From: Micromonospora sp. WMMD1128
GTDB taxonomy: Bacteria > Actinomycetota > Actinomycetes > Mycobacteriales > Micromonosporaceae
Length of the DNA stretch: 64,000 nt
Direction: 5' to 3'
NCBI RefSeq assembly: GCF_027497235.1
Contig: NZ_CP114902.1
Location: 5,296,001 to 5,360,000 of the forward strand
Made by a program: the position numbers and the translations under genes. The notes under the pieces were generated by a model. The model had not been told where the DNA came from, made no database searches, and was given only the letters and a program-made list of their open reading frames with translations. Numbering within the stretch: the first letter of the stretch is position 1; every line of letters begins with the position of its first letter. Below are positions 33,011-45,959 of this stretch, one piece after another.

Positions 33011-33862
33011 ATGGTTGACACCCGCCGTCCCCGGGCACCGCGTCCACCGGTCCGCCTCCGGCCCGCCCCGCCGCTCGACCCGCCCTGCACCGACGACGAG
33101 CCCGCCTGGAGCCATGCCGGCCAACTCGCTCTCGACCTGGTCGACCCCCGCTGGCGGGAGCCCGACCGGCCCGCCAACCGGGCACCCGACCGCGCTCCCG
33201 GCTGGCCCCGCTGGTCCGCCGTCGGCCCGCCGGGTGCCCGCACCGCCCCACCCGCAACCGGTTCCGCCGGCGGCGGCGCCTCACCTACTACCGGCTTACC
33301 CGGCGGCACCTCGTCCCCTACCGGCTCCCCCGGCGGCACCCCGCCCACTACCGGTTCCCCCGGCGGCACCCCGCCCACTACCGGCTTCCCCGGCACGTCA
33401 CCCGCTGCCGGCTCCCCCCGCGGCGCGGTTGGACCGCGGCACCACGGTCAGGCGGTGCCCGGCGGGCCCGCTGCCACGCCCGAGGCCGCGTTTCAGGCGG
33501 TGCCCGGCGGGCCCGCCGCCACGCCCGAGGCCGCGCGGGCGGCGCACCGGTTCATCCGCACCTTCCTGGAGATCGTCAACGGCTTCCGGCCGCCCGGGCA
33601 GCTACGGCCGCTCTGCCTGCCCGAGGCCGTCGGCGCGGTGTCGGTCGAGCTGACCCGGGCGGCGCGCCGGGTGACCCCGGTCCGCCGCCGCACCGCCCGG
33701 CCGGCCCTGCACCTGCGCCGTCTGCGGGTCTGCGAGCCCCGGGCGGGCGCGGTCGAGGCCACCGCCGTGTTCGTCGGCGTCGGCGGCGCCAGTTGGGCGG
33801 TCGCCGTGCGCCTGGAGCGCCACCGGGGCAACTGGTTCTGCCTGGTCCTAAACGTCCTCTGA
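33011..33862 (+). CDS. Rv3235-family protein with Pro/Gly-rich repeats
   Basis: A 283-residue protein. The C-terminal 100 residues (AAHRFIRTFLEIVNGFRPPG, then LRPLCLPEAVGAV, LHLRRLRVCEPRAGAVEATA and WAVAVRLERHRGNWFCL) match the Rv3235-type family encoded near secA in actinobacteria; the function is unknown. The N-terminal half is a low-complexity Pro/Gly/Thr linker containing two in-frame DNA repeats (33289-33397 and 33449-33538). The ATG at 33011 is used; the family domain is unaffected by start choice. A secretion-related role is suggested only by neighbourhood. Confidence 0.75.
   Translation: MVDTRRPRAPRPPVRLRPAPPLDPPCTDDEPAWSHAGQLALDLVDPRWREPDRPANRAPDRAPGWPRWSAVGPPGARTAPPATGSAGGGASPTTGLPGGTSSPTGSPGGTPPTTGSPGGTPPTTGFPGTSPAAGSPRGAVGPRHHGQAVPGGPAATPEAAFQAVPGGPAATPEAARAAHRFIRTFLEIVNGFRPPGQLRPLCLPEAVGAVSVELTRAARRVTPVRRRTARPALHLRRLRVCEPRAGAVEATAVFVGVGGASWAVAVRLERHRGNWFCLVLNVL
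33289..33397. repeat. 30-bp in-frame tandem repeat in the Rv3235-like gene
   Basis: Units begin TACCGGCT at 33289, 33319, 33349 and 33379 (last partial), with a few substitutions. Each encodes ten residues of the TGSPGGTPPT type, so copy-number change keeps the frame. Confidence 0.85.
33449..33538. repeat. 45-bp duplication in the Rv3235-like gene
   Basis: 33449-33493 and 33494-33538 are near-identical, each encoding AVPGGPAATPEAA with a variable end (FQ versus RA). It is a second in-frame length-variable site in the same linker. Confidence 0.85.
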
Positions 33863-33960
33863 GCACTGCCGACCTGAGCAGGCCTGAGCGCGCCTGAGCA
33901 GGCCTGAGCGCGCCGATCATGAGGTTGGCGGCGGAATCCGAGAGGCAGTTTCTAAGCTTC

Positions 33961-35075
33961 AGTGCAACTGATCTTGGTTGGGCTGGAGGTGCTGGTGGCG
34001 AGGCCGGGTGTGTTGACGTTCGGGCATCGGCAGGTGTTGGAGCATCTGTGGGGTTCGGGGAGGACGATCTCGCAGATCGCGGGGCTGCTCGGGGTGCCGG
34101 TGTGCACGGTGTCGCGGGAGGTGGCGCGTCACCACAGTGCGCGGCACGGGACGAAGAATCCGCTCGGGCGGTCGTTGCCGCCTGGGCGGGCTCGTCGCCC
34201 GTATCGGTGGGGGTATCAGGCGCAGTGGGCGCAGCGGCGGGCTGACGCGGCCAGGCGTCGGCCGCAGCAGGGCAAGCTTGCGGTGGGTACGCGGCTGCGG
34301 CGGGTGGTGGCGGGGAAACTGGCCCGGAGGTGGTCTCCGAAACAGATCGCCGCGTGGTTGCGGGCCACGTTCGCCGACCGGCCGGAGTTGCAGGTGTCCC
34401 ACGAGACGATCTACCAGGCGATCTACGTGCAGTCGCGGGGCGGCCTGCGAGCCGAGTTGACCCGGCAGGTGGCGCTACGGTCGGGACGCACCCAGCGGCG
34501 CCGGCAGTCGCGTGCCGCGGGCGCCGCCCGCAGCCGGCGGCCCTGGATCGGGGACCTGCACATCAGCAACCGGCCGGCCGAGGCCACCGACCGGGCAGTG
34601 CCCGGGCACTGGGAAGGTGACCTGGTCATCGGCAAGGCCGGCGCCTCAGCGATCGTGACCCTGGTGGAACGAGCCACCCGCTACGTGATGCTCGGCGCCC
34701 TGCCCCAGGGCCGCGACAGCGAAGCCGTCATCGGCGTCCTCACCGACCTGGCCACCCGCATGCCCGCGCACCTACGCCGCTCCCTGACCTGGGACCAGGG
34801 CACCGAAATGGCCACCCACCCGCACTTCACCATCGCCACCGGCTGCCCGGTCTACTTCTGCGACCCCCACAGCCCCTGGCAACGCGGCACCAACGAGAAC
34901 ACCAACGGCCTCCTCCGCCAGTACTTCCCCAAAAGCAGCTACGACTTCCGCACCATCGACCAGAACGGGCTCGACGACATCGCCCACGAACTCAACACCC
35001 GACCCCGCGAAACCCTGAACTGGAACACACCAGCCCAACGCCTCGCACAACTCATCGCACCCTAACGATTGCACT
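33961..35075 (+). mobile_element. IS30-family insertion sequence
   Basis: About 1.1 kb. The ends are set from short terminal inverted repeats, AGTGCAACTG at 33961 and its imperfect complement ending TTGCACT at 35075; the exact outer bases are uncertain by a few. It encodes one transposase. Outside it, GATCATGAGGTTGGCGGCG (33915-33933) is repeated inverted with one mismatch at 35104-35122, so the element sits between the arms of a palindromic sequence. It separates the Rv3235-like gene from secA. Confidence 0.8.
33995..35065 (+). CDS. IS30-family transposase
   Basis: A 356-residue DDE transposase that cuts and joins the ends of its own element. The N-terminal helix-turn-helix is GRTISQIAGLLGVPVCTVSR, then KLARRWSPKQIAAWL. 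The catalytic acids appear in HWEGDLVIGKAG (first Asp), LTWDQGTEMATH (second Asp) and RGTNENTNGLLRQYFPK (Glu), the classic IS30 spacing and sequence. The GTG at 33995 has GGAGG five bases upstream; a GTG at 33962 lies inside the terminal repeat and is less likely. The frame is intact, so the element may be active. Confidence 0.93.
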   Translation: MARPGVLTFGHRQVLEHLWGSGRTISQIAGLLGVPVCTVSREVARHHSARHGTKNPLGRSLPPGRARRPYRWGYQAQWAQRRADAARRRPQQGKLAVGTRLRRVVAGKLARRWSPKQIAAWLRATFADRPELQVSHETIYQAIYVQSRGGLRAELTRQVALRSGRTQRRRQSRAAGAARSRRPWIGDLHISNRPAEATDRAVPGHWEGDLVIGKAGASAIVTLVERATRYVMLGALPQGRDSEAVIGVLTDLATRMPAHLRRSLTWDQGTEMATHPHFTIATGCPVYFCDPHSPWQRGTNENTNGLLRQYFPKSSYDFRTIDQNGLDDIAHELNTRPRETLNWNTPAQRLAQLIAP

Positions 35076-35148
35076 CACCCCTTGACCCCGCCAGAATCAA
35101 CACCGCCGCCAACTTCATGATCACCACTGGAACCGGCCGCCCCCGCTC

Positions 35149-35209
35149 CGTTGATCAAGGAGTTGCGTCAGGATGTGAGCGGCGGGTGACGCAAACTCCT
35201 TGATCAACG
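35149..35209. repeat. Long imperfect palindrome downstream of secA
   Basis: CGTTGATCAAGGAGTT-GCGTCA at 35149-35170 pairs with 35187-35209 with a single bulged base, around a 16-nt loop. It lies in the 320-bp stretch between the IS element and secA and is probably a dispersed intergenic repeat. Confidence 0.8.
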
Positions 35210-35220
35210 CACAAGCGGCG

Positions 35221-35340
35221 CGGAGCGCGGAAGCTCGGAGCGCGGAAGCTCGGAGCGCGGAAGCTCGGAGCGCGGAAGCTCGGAGCGCGGAAGCTCGGAG
35301 CGCGGAAGCTCGGAGCGCGGAAGCTCGGAGCGCGGAAGCG
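35221..35340. repeat. 15-bp tandem repeat, 8 copies
   Basis: CGGAGCGCGGAAGCT is repeated eight times without interruption; only the last base of the final unit differs. Each unit contains GAGC and GCTC, able to form small hairpins in series. It lies just beyond the secA terminator, outside any credible gene. Confidence 0.95.
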
Positions 35341-35372
35341 CGATGGGCCCCGGCCGTAGCCGGGGCCCATCG
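35341..35372 (-). terminator. secA terminator
   Basis: A perfect 14-bp stem (CGATGGGCCCCGGC at 35341-35354 with 35359-35372) and tetraloop CGTA lie 15 bp past the secA stop. Confidence 0.85.
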
Positions 35373-35387
35373 AGCTGTACCTGAAGG

Positions 35388-38297
<2,910 letters not shown>

Positions 38298-38458
38298 GGA
38301 TCAACGCTCCCCTAGACGGTCTCGAACCATCGTAGGCGCTCCGGCGCGGTGATGGTCACTGGTGGCGGCGGTCCGGACCCGCGAACCCGACATAATGCCG
38401 CGACCGCGCGGGCGGCGGCGGCAAATCGGGTTACGCCGTCCGCGAACGATCCGGCACC

Positions 38459-39625
38459 ATGGCTCGGATGGAGCCTGTGGAGATCGTCGAGGACGGGCTG
38501 ATGCTGCGCCCCTGGCGGGCGGCGGACGCCGACGCGGTGCACCGCGCCTGCCAGGACCCGGACATCCAGCGTTGGACCACCGTACCTCGCCCATACCTGC
38601 CCGAACACGCCCTCGCGTTCGTGACCACGGTCAGCGCGACCGCCTGGGCGGACGGCACCGGGGCGCCGCTCGCGGTCTGCGACGCCGGCACCGGCGAGCT
38701 GCTCGGCTCCTGCGGCCTGGTCTCCGTCGACCGGGCGCTCGACTCGGCCGAGGTGGGCTACTGGACCGCGCCGTGGGCCCGCGGGCGGGGCGTCGCGGTG
38801 CGCGCCACCCGGGCGGTCGCCCGCTGGGCGTTCGACGCGCTCAAGCTGCGTCGGATCACCTGGCAGGCCGAGATCGGCAACCACGCCTCCCGGCTGGTCG
38901 CGCTGCGGGCCGGCTTCCGGGTCGACGGAGAGCTGCGCCTGGCCCACCCGTCCGAGGAGGGCCGGCCGGAGGCATGGATCGGCTCGCTGATCCCGGCCGA
39001 CCTGGCCGCGCCGGGCGAACCGGTCCCGTGCGGCCCGGCCACGCTCCAGGCCCGCCGCGCGGCGGTCTTCGGCCGGCCGCAGCCCGTCCTGTTCGCCACC
39101 GCGGGCGACACCGAGCTGCGGCTGCGCGCGCTCGAGGAACGCGACCTCGACGCGATCGTGACCACCTGCCGGGACGAGGACACCGTCCGCTGGACCACGG
39201 TGCCGCACCCGTACCACCGCGAGCATGCCGTGGGCTACCTGCGCGACCTGGTGCGGCCGGCCTGGGCCCGGGGTACCGCCGCGATGTTCGCCGTGGCCGA
39301 CCCGGACGACCGCTACGTCGCCTCGATCGACCTGCGCATCCTTCCCACCGACCCGGTGGTCGCCGACGTCGGCTTCATGACCGCCCCGCACGCCCGCGGC
39401 CGGGGCTACCTGCCGGCCGCGCTGGCCGCGCTCTGCGCCTGGGGCTTCACCACGCTCGGCCTGGCCCGGGTCGAGTGGCGGGCCAACGTGGGCAACACCG
39501 CCTCCCGCCGGGCCGCCGAGAAGGCCGGCTTCACCGTCGAGGGCACGCTGCGCGGCGGCGTCCCGCACCGCGGCGAGCGCCCGGACGTGTGGATCGGCGG
39601 CCTGCTGCCGCAGGACCTGCAATGA
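38459..39625 (+). CDS. Tandem double-GNAT acetyltransferase, copy 1
   Basis: A 388-residue protein with two RimJ/RimL-like GNAT domains. The first spans about residues 8-175: LMLRPWRAADADAVHRAC, then AEVGYWTAPWARGRGVAVRATR as the acetyl-CoA loop, then NHASRLVALRAGF. The second spans about 220-388: LRLRALEERDLDAIV, ADVGFMTAPHARGRGYLPAAL, NTASRRAAEKAGF. Both keep the R-G-R-G-x pyrophosphate-binding loop, so both may bind acetyl-CoA. The ATG at 38459 or an ATG three codons later could be the start. The stop overlaps the ATG of the next, similar gene. Likely targets are protein N-termini or amino-group metabolites; unknown. Confidence 0.9.
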   Translation: MARMEPVEIVEDGLMLRPWRAADADAVHRACQDPDIQRWTTVPRPYLPEHALAFVTTVSATAWADGTGAPLAVCDAGTGELLGSCGLVSVDRALDSAEVGYWTAPWARGRGVAVRATRAVARWAFDALKLRRITWQAEIGNHASRLVALRAGFRVDGELRLAHPSEEGRPEAWIGSLIPADLAAPGEPVPCGPATLQARRAAVFGRPQPVLFATAGDTELRLRALEERDLDAIVTTCRDEDTVRWTTVPHPYHREHAVGYLRDLVRPAWARGTAAMFAVADPDDRYVASIDLRILPTDPVVADVGFMTAPHARGRGYLPAALAALCAWGFTTLGLARVEWRANVGNTASRRAAEKAGFTVEGTLRGGVPHRGERPDVWIGGLLPQDLQ

Positions 39626-40728
39626 CGCCGGAGACGATCGAGGGGTACGGGGTGCGCCTGCGCCCGTGCCGTCCGGCGGACGCCCCCGAGATGGTGACCG
39701 GCTGCGCCGATCCGGAGACCCGCCGGTTCCTCCCGGACCTGCCGGACCCGTACGACGTGGACAGCGCCAGATGGTGGATCACCGAGGGCGCGCCGGCCGC
39801 CTGGGCGGCGGGTGGCTCGGCGTACACGATCGCCGACCCGGACACCGACCGGATGCTCGGCAGCGTCGGGCTGACCCCTCGCGCGCGGGACCGTGCGCAT
39901 TACGAGATCGGCTACTGGGTGGGGCCGTCGGCGCGCGGCCGGGGCGTGGCCACCGCGGCCACCCGGCTGCTGGGCGAGCGGGCCTTCGCCGCCGGCGCGG
40001 CCCGGCTGGAACTGCTCACCCACCGGGAGAACGTGCCGAGCCAGCGGGTCGCGCTGGCCTGCGGCTACCGGTACGAGGGGGTACGCCGGGCGGCGAGCAC
40101 ACCGCGCGACGGCGTACGCCACGACCTGATGGCCTGGGTGCGCGTAGCCGGCGACCCGGCCGGGGCGACCCCCCGGCTGCTGCCGGACCTGCCCGGCGGC
40201 CGGCTCACCGACGGCGTGGTGACGCTGCGCTGCCTGGCGCCGGCGGACGCCGATGCGCTTCACCGGATGCACACGCTGCCGGAGGTGGTGGCGAACCGGG
40301 TGCCGCCGGTGGCCCCCGACCGGGAGTCGATCGCGCGCCGCTGCCGGCTCGCGGCCGGATACTGGCTGGTGGGTGACGCCGCCGACCTGGCGATCCTCGA
40401 CGCGGTCACCGGTACCTTCGTCGGCGGCTGCGCCCTGGGGTACGACGAGCCGGCCGGCGGCCAGGCCACGCTGGGCTTCAGCCTGCTGCCCGAGACCCGC
40501 GGCCGGGGACTGGCCACCCGGGCGGTCCGGCTCGTCGCCGGTTGGGCGTTCGGCGTCGGGGTGGCCCGGCTCTGGGCCGGCACCCGGTTGGAGAACGTCG
40601 CCTCACAGCGGGTGCTGGAACGGGCCGGCTTCCGGCGCGAAGGGCTGCTGCGCGGGCGCATGCCCGGGCCGGCCGGCACCCGCACCGACGCGGTGGTCTT
40701 CGGCCGGTTGGCCTCGGACCCGGACTGA
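39622..40728 (+). CDS. Tandem double-GNAT acetyltransferase, copy 2
   Basis: A 368-residue second double-GNAT protein. Domain one reads VRLRPCRPADAPEMV, then YEIGYWVGPSARGRGVATAATR, then NVPSQRVALACGYRYEG. Domain two reads VTLRCLAPADADALHRMHTL, LGFSLLPETRGRGLATRAVR, NVASQRVLERAGFRREG. The CoA-binding loop is intact in both. The ATG at 39622 overlaps the previous stop by four bases, so the pair yields four GNAT domains from one transcript, probably after successive duplications. Substrate unknown. Confidence 0.9.
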   Translation: MTPETIEGYGVRLRPCRPADAPEMVTGCADPETRRFLPDLPDPYDVDSARWWITEGAPAAWAAGGSAYTIADPDTDRMLGSVGLTPRARDRAHYEIGYWVGPSARGRGVATAATRLLGERAFAAGAARLELLTHRENVPSQRVALACGYRYEGVRRAASTPRDGVRHDLMAWVRVAGDPAGATPRLLPDLPGGRLTDGVVTLRCLAPADADALHRMHTLPEVVANRVPPVAPDRESIARRCRLAAGYWLVGDAADLAILDAVTGTFVGGCALGYDEPAGGQATLGFSLLPETRGRGLATRAVRLVAGWAFGVGVARLWAGTRLENVASQRVLERAGFRREGLLRGRMPGPAGTRTDAVVFGRLASDPD

Positions 40729-40730
40729 GC

Positions 40731-40758
40731 GGGGCCCCCGCGAGCACGCGGGGGCCCC
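40731..40758. terminator. Bidirectional terminator
   Basis: GGGGCCCCCGCG (40731-40742) pairs perfectly with CGCGGGGGCCCC (40747-40758) around AGCA. It sits between the convergent GNAT and hpf genes and can serve both. Confidence 0.85.
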
Positions 40759-40775
40759 GGATCGTCGGTCAGGGG

Positions 40776-41420
40776 TCAGGTGTCGAGCGTGAGAATGCCG
40801 TAGTCGTACGCGCGCCGGCGGTAGACCACGCTGGGGCGGCCGGACTCCTTGTCGAGGAACAGGTAGAAGTCGTGGCCGACCAGCTCCATCTGGAACAGCG
40901 CGTCGTCGACGGTCATCGGATCGGCGGGGTGGACCTTCGCCCGGGCGATGTGCCACGGCTGGTCGTCGGGTTCCTCATGGGCGCTCTCGTCGGGACGGTC
41001 GGCGACGGCGGTGGCCGTGCCGTGACCGTTGCGCGCCGCGAGGCCGGGCCCGTCGAGGTCGGCCACCGGCAGGCCGGCGGTCGCGGCGGCCACCGAGAGC
41101 GGAGCGTGCCGCCCACGGTGCACCCGGCGGCGGTCGGCCGCCCGGCGGAAGCGGGTGTCCAGCTTGGCGATGGCGGCGTCGAGCGCGCTGTAGAAGTCGT
41201 TCGTGCAGGCCTCGGCCCGGATCACCGGGCCCCGCGTGACGCAGGTGATCTCCACCCGCTGGCAGTGGTCGACCTGGCGCGGATTGCGCTCGTGGAACAA
41301 CTCGACATCCACGCGAATGAGCTTGTGGTCGTAGCGTTCGATCTTCGCGAGCTTTTCGGCTACGTGCACCCGGTAATGGTCCGGCACTTCGACGTTACGG
41401 CCCTTGACCACGATGTCCAC
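40776..41420 (-). CDS. hpf: Ribosome hibernation promoting factor, long form
   Basis: A 214-residue long-type HPF (RaiA/YfiA superfamily). The N-terminal domain (IVVKGRNVEVPDHYRVHVAEK, then TNDFYSALDAAIAKLDTRFRR) binds the decoding centre. A linker of about 60 residues leads to the C-terminal dimerisation domain (MTVDDALFQMELVGHDFYLF, SVVYRRRAYDYGILTL) that joins two ribosomes into 100S dimers in stationary phase. It lies between secA and the comF-like gene as in Mycobacterium. The 250-bp upstream gap is relatively AT-richer near 41625-41660 and should hold its promoter. Confidence 0.95.
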   Translation of the reverse strand: MDIVVKGRNVEVPDHYRVHVAEKLAKIERYDHKLIRVDVELFHERNPRQVDHCQRVEITCVTRGPVIRAEACTNDFYSALDAAIAKLDTRFRRAADRRRVHRGRHAPLSVAAATAGLPVADLDGPGLAARNGHGTATAVADRPDESAHEEPDDQPWHIARAKVHPADPMTVDDALFQMELVGHDFYLFLDKESGRPSVVYRRRAYDYGILTLDT

Positions 41421-41670
41421 GTGACCTCCCTTGTTCGGACGGTCGTTCGGTCCGGATCTTCCGGTCGACGCGCCCGGGGTGAGCCCCGCTCGGCGTCGAC
41501 CGGTGGTGTTCGGCTACGCCTCCTTCCGATGCCGGGGAAGGTGTGCATCCTCACTACCCCCGACACCGAAACGCTAACTCCTGTTCGGTCGTCAGTCACC
41601 CCCCGTGCCCGAAGGTGGTCGCGAAATTTAACAGCTCATACACCTTGGGGTGAAAGGGATACACGAAGCG

Positions 41671-42372
41671 TTACCGTCGGCGCCGCTTTTGCGTTGCCGC
41701 GAGCACCGCCGCGACCTTTGGCGTCATTCCCGCGCGGCGCAATTTACGGCTCACCGCCGCCAGGGTGGCGCCGGTGGTGACGATGTCGTCGAGCAGCACC
41801 ACGGTCCCGGCCGATGGCGCCGGAGCCGGACGGCGCAGCCGGAACGCCGCCTCCGCCGCGGTGGCCCGCCCGGCGCTGTCCAACGCCACCGAGTCCGGCC
41901 GGGGCAGTGCCCGCAACGGCCGCAGCACCCGTACCGGCCAACCGGCCGCGCGCAGCCGGGCCGCGGCGGGACGGACCAGCCGCTCCAGGTGGTCGCCGTA
42001 ACGGGACCGAGCGGCCCGGGCGGTGTCCGGCACCGCGACGAGCGTCACCGGGCCGGGTTGCCCCACCGCCGTCGCCACCACCTCGGCCAGCAACGCGCCC
42101 AACGGCCGGGCCAGCCCGTGCCGGCCCCGTTCCTTGTACGCCAGCAACCCCTCGCGCAACGCTCCGCCGTACGGCCCGAGCGCGACGCACGGCGGCAGGC
42201 CGGGCGGGACCGGGTCCGGCGTGGTCGGCGCGGGACGCAGCGACTCCAACTCGTCGACGCAGCGCGGGCAGAAGCCCTGCCGCAGGGCCGGGCCGCGCGC
42301 CGCGCAGCCGGCACAGCCGGTGGGCAGCACCAGATCGCTCAGGTCGGACCAGAGTCCCCCCAGGCCCGGCAC
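41671..42372 (-). CDS. ComF-family phosphoribosyltransferase-like protein
   Basis: A 233-residue ComF-type protein. The N-terminal zinc finger has CAGCAARGPALRQGFCPRC, that is two CxxC pairs. The C-terminal phosphoribosyltransferase fold has the PRPP-binding loop VVLLDDIVTTGATLAAV. In competent bacteria ComF homologues act in DNA uptake; in actinobacteria the role is unproven. The GTG at 42372 is chosen because GAGG lies six bases upstream, just after the lpqB stop (8-bp gap), and the family N-terminus starts there. It belongs to the mtrA-mtrB-lpqB transcript. Confidence 0.88.
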   Translation of the reverse strand: MPGLGGLWSDLSDLVLPTGCAGCAARGPALRQGFCPRCVDELESLRPAPTTPDPVPPGLPPCVALGPYGGALREGLLAYKERGRHGLARPLGALLAEVVATAVGQPGPVTLVAVPDTARAARSRYGDHLERLVRPAAARLRAAGWPVRVLRPLRALPRPDSVALDSAGRATAAEAAFRLRRPAPAPSAGTVVLLDDIVTTGATLAAVSRKLRRAGMTPKVAAVLAATQKRRRR

Positions 42373-42380
42373 CGGGGACC

Positions 42381-44191
42381 TCAGTAGAGGAAGAAGGGCG
42401 CGGTCGGGTTGGCCGTCCGGCTGCCCGCCGGCAGGTCCAGCACCTGCTCGGGCGTGACGAAGTCGAACGGGTTGTTCCGCCAGGCCCCACCGTTCGTCTC
42501 CCACATGTAGGAGAACGCCGGCAGCCCCCGGTCTCCACCTCCGGGATACGCCGCGAGCTGGGTCACCGGCGCACCGATCTCGGACTTCAGCGTGGATTCC
42601 CAGGCGCCGTCGATGGTGAGCTGGTGGATGGCCGAGCGACGCTCCGCATCGTTCCCGGCCAGGACCAGTTGGTCCTCCGTGATCCAGTCGACCGCCGTCA
42701 CGCCGGTCAGCAGCGTCGGCAGCCGGCGGGGTGGACCGAGGCTGACCACGCCGCCCTCGACACTCACCGGTGCGACGTATACGGCCCCACCGGCGACGAG
42801 CGCGATCCGGTGGCCGTCGAGGGAGCCGGCGACCGCCACCACGCTCCCGGAGACGTTGAGCGGAACGAGGTTCATCTCGGCCGTCCCGTCGAACCGGTAG
42901 AGCTTGCCGTCAGCCGCCACCAGCCCCGCCGAATGGTTGCCGTCCAGGGAACGCAACCAGGTGGGCCGGCTCATCGACTGGTAGGTGCGGTCGCTGCGGG
43001 TGAACACCGCCACCGGCGCCGAGCCGGTGCCCACCTTGAGCTGGACCTTCCGGTCCGGCCCGGTCACCACCATGGCGGCCAGCACCTGTTCGTCGGCGCG
43101 GGCGAGCGACGCGGAGACCACGTTGCGGTTCTCGGCCGCCGGCAGCGGCACCGGGTCCCGCCGCTCGGTGCCGATGGCGAGCGGGTGGACGACGCCGTCA
43201 TAGACGCTGAACCGGCTGGGGTTCGCACCGCGCGGGTACGCCGGATCCGTGTCGCGTTCCCGCTCCAGGTCGACGGTCAACCGTTTCTGGTTCTGGATCT
43301 TCAGATCGAGCTGGCCGGTCAGCTCCGGCAGCGACCACGCCAACTGGGTGCCGAGCCGGGCCAGCCGCGCCTCGGTGGCCCCGGACATGCTCAGGTTGAC
43401 CTCCCACTGGGAGTCCGCGCCGGTGGCGTTGTTGATCGGCCGGGTGCCGTCCGGCAGCCCGGTGACACCGAACGCCAGCCAGTCGGAGGGGCCGCCGGTC
43501 AGCCACTTCACCACCTCGGTGACGCGCCGTTCGGCCGACACCGAGGACGGGAGGTAGCGCAGGTCGGGCACCAGGCGGGTCTGGTCCGAGTTCCAGAAGT
43601 AGACGGTGCGCGATCGGTAGTATTCCCGCAGCGCCGCGTCACTCGTCAACAGCACGTTCGGCAGGTTGGTGATGAGCAGCCCGGTCCCGGTCGGTTCGGC
43701 CCGGCGCAGTTGGAACACGTACTCGGTCTCGGTGGCCCCCGGCGGGCCCAGCGAGCCGTCGGCGCGCAGCACACCGACCTGCTGCACCTTGATCCGCACG
43801 GTGAAGATGCCCTGGGGGTTCGCCGGGGTGCTCTCCGGCTTGGCCCGCAGCCGGACCACGGTCAGCTCGACCTCGCTGGTCTGCGGCTTGCCGGGCAGCA
43901 GGTTCCGGGCTTCGGCGGCGAGGAAGCTCCGGGCCCGGGTGTACGCGTCGTCGCGTTCCCCGGCGGCGGCGGCCCGCAGGTAGTTCTCGATGAACGGCAC
44001 CGGCTCGTCGCTGTCGGTGGGTGCGGGCGGCGAAGCCGGGGGGCCGTTGAGCGAACCGGCCTCGCCGGCGGGCACCGAGCCGTCGATCTGCACGCCGGTC
44101 TCGGCGGGGATGCCGCACCCGGCCAGCCCGGCGGGGAGCAGCACCCCGGCCAGCAGCACCGCCAGCAGCCGGCGCCGCGCACACCACGCGC

Positions 44192-44195
<4 letters not shown>
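42381..44195 (-). CDS. lpqB: Lipoprotein LpqB, MtrAB accessory protein
   Basis: A 604-residue lipoprotein that in mycobacteria binds the extracellular domain of MtrB and tunes its signalling. Signal peptide with lipobox: LLAVLLAGVLLPAGLAGCGIP. Then a GerMN-like domain (PVPFIENYLRAAAAGERDDA, then VTEVVKWLTGGPSDW) and a C-terminal beta-propeller-like LpqB domain (GGDRGLPAFSYMWETNGGAW). The GTG at 44195 overlaps the mtrB stop by four bases, as in the conserved mtrA-mtrB-lpqB operon. Confidence 0.95.
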
Positions 44196-45946
<1,751 letters not shown>

Positions 45947-45959
45947 AGTGCTGCCCAGG

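Noticed and set aside
35221..35340. Possible CRISPR array
   Set aside because: Units are 15 bp and contiguous with no unique spacers, and no cas genes are present.
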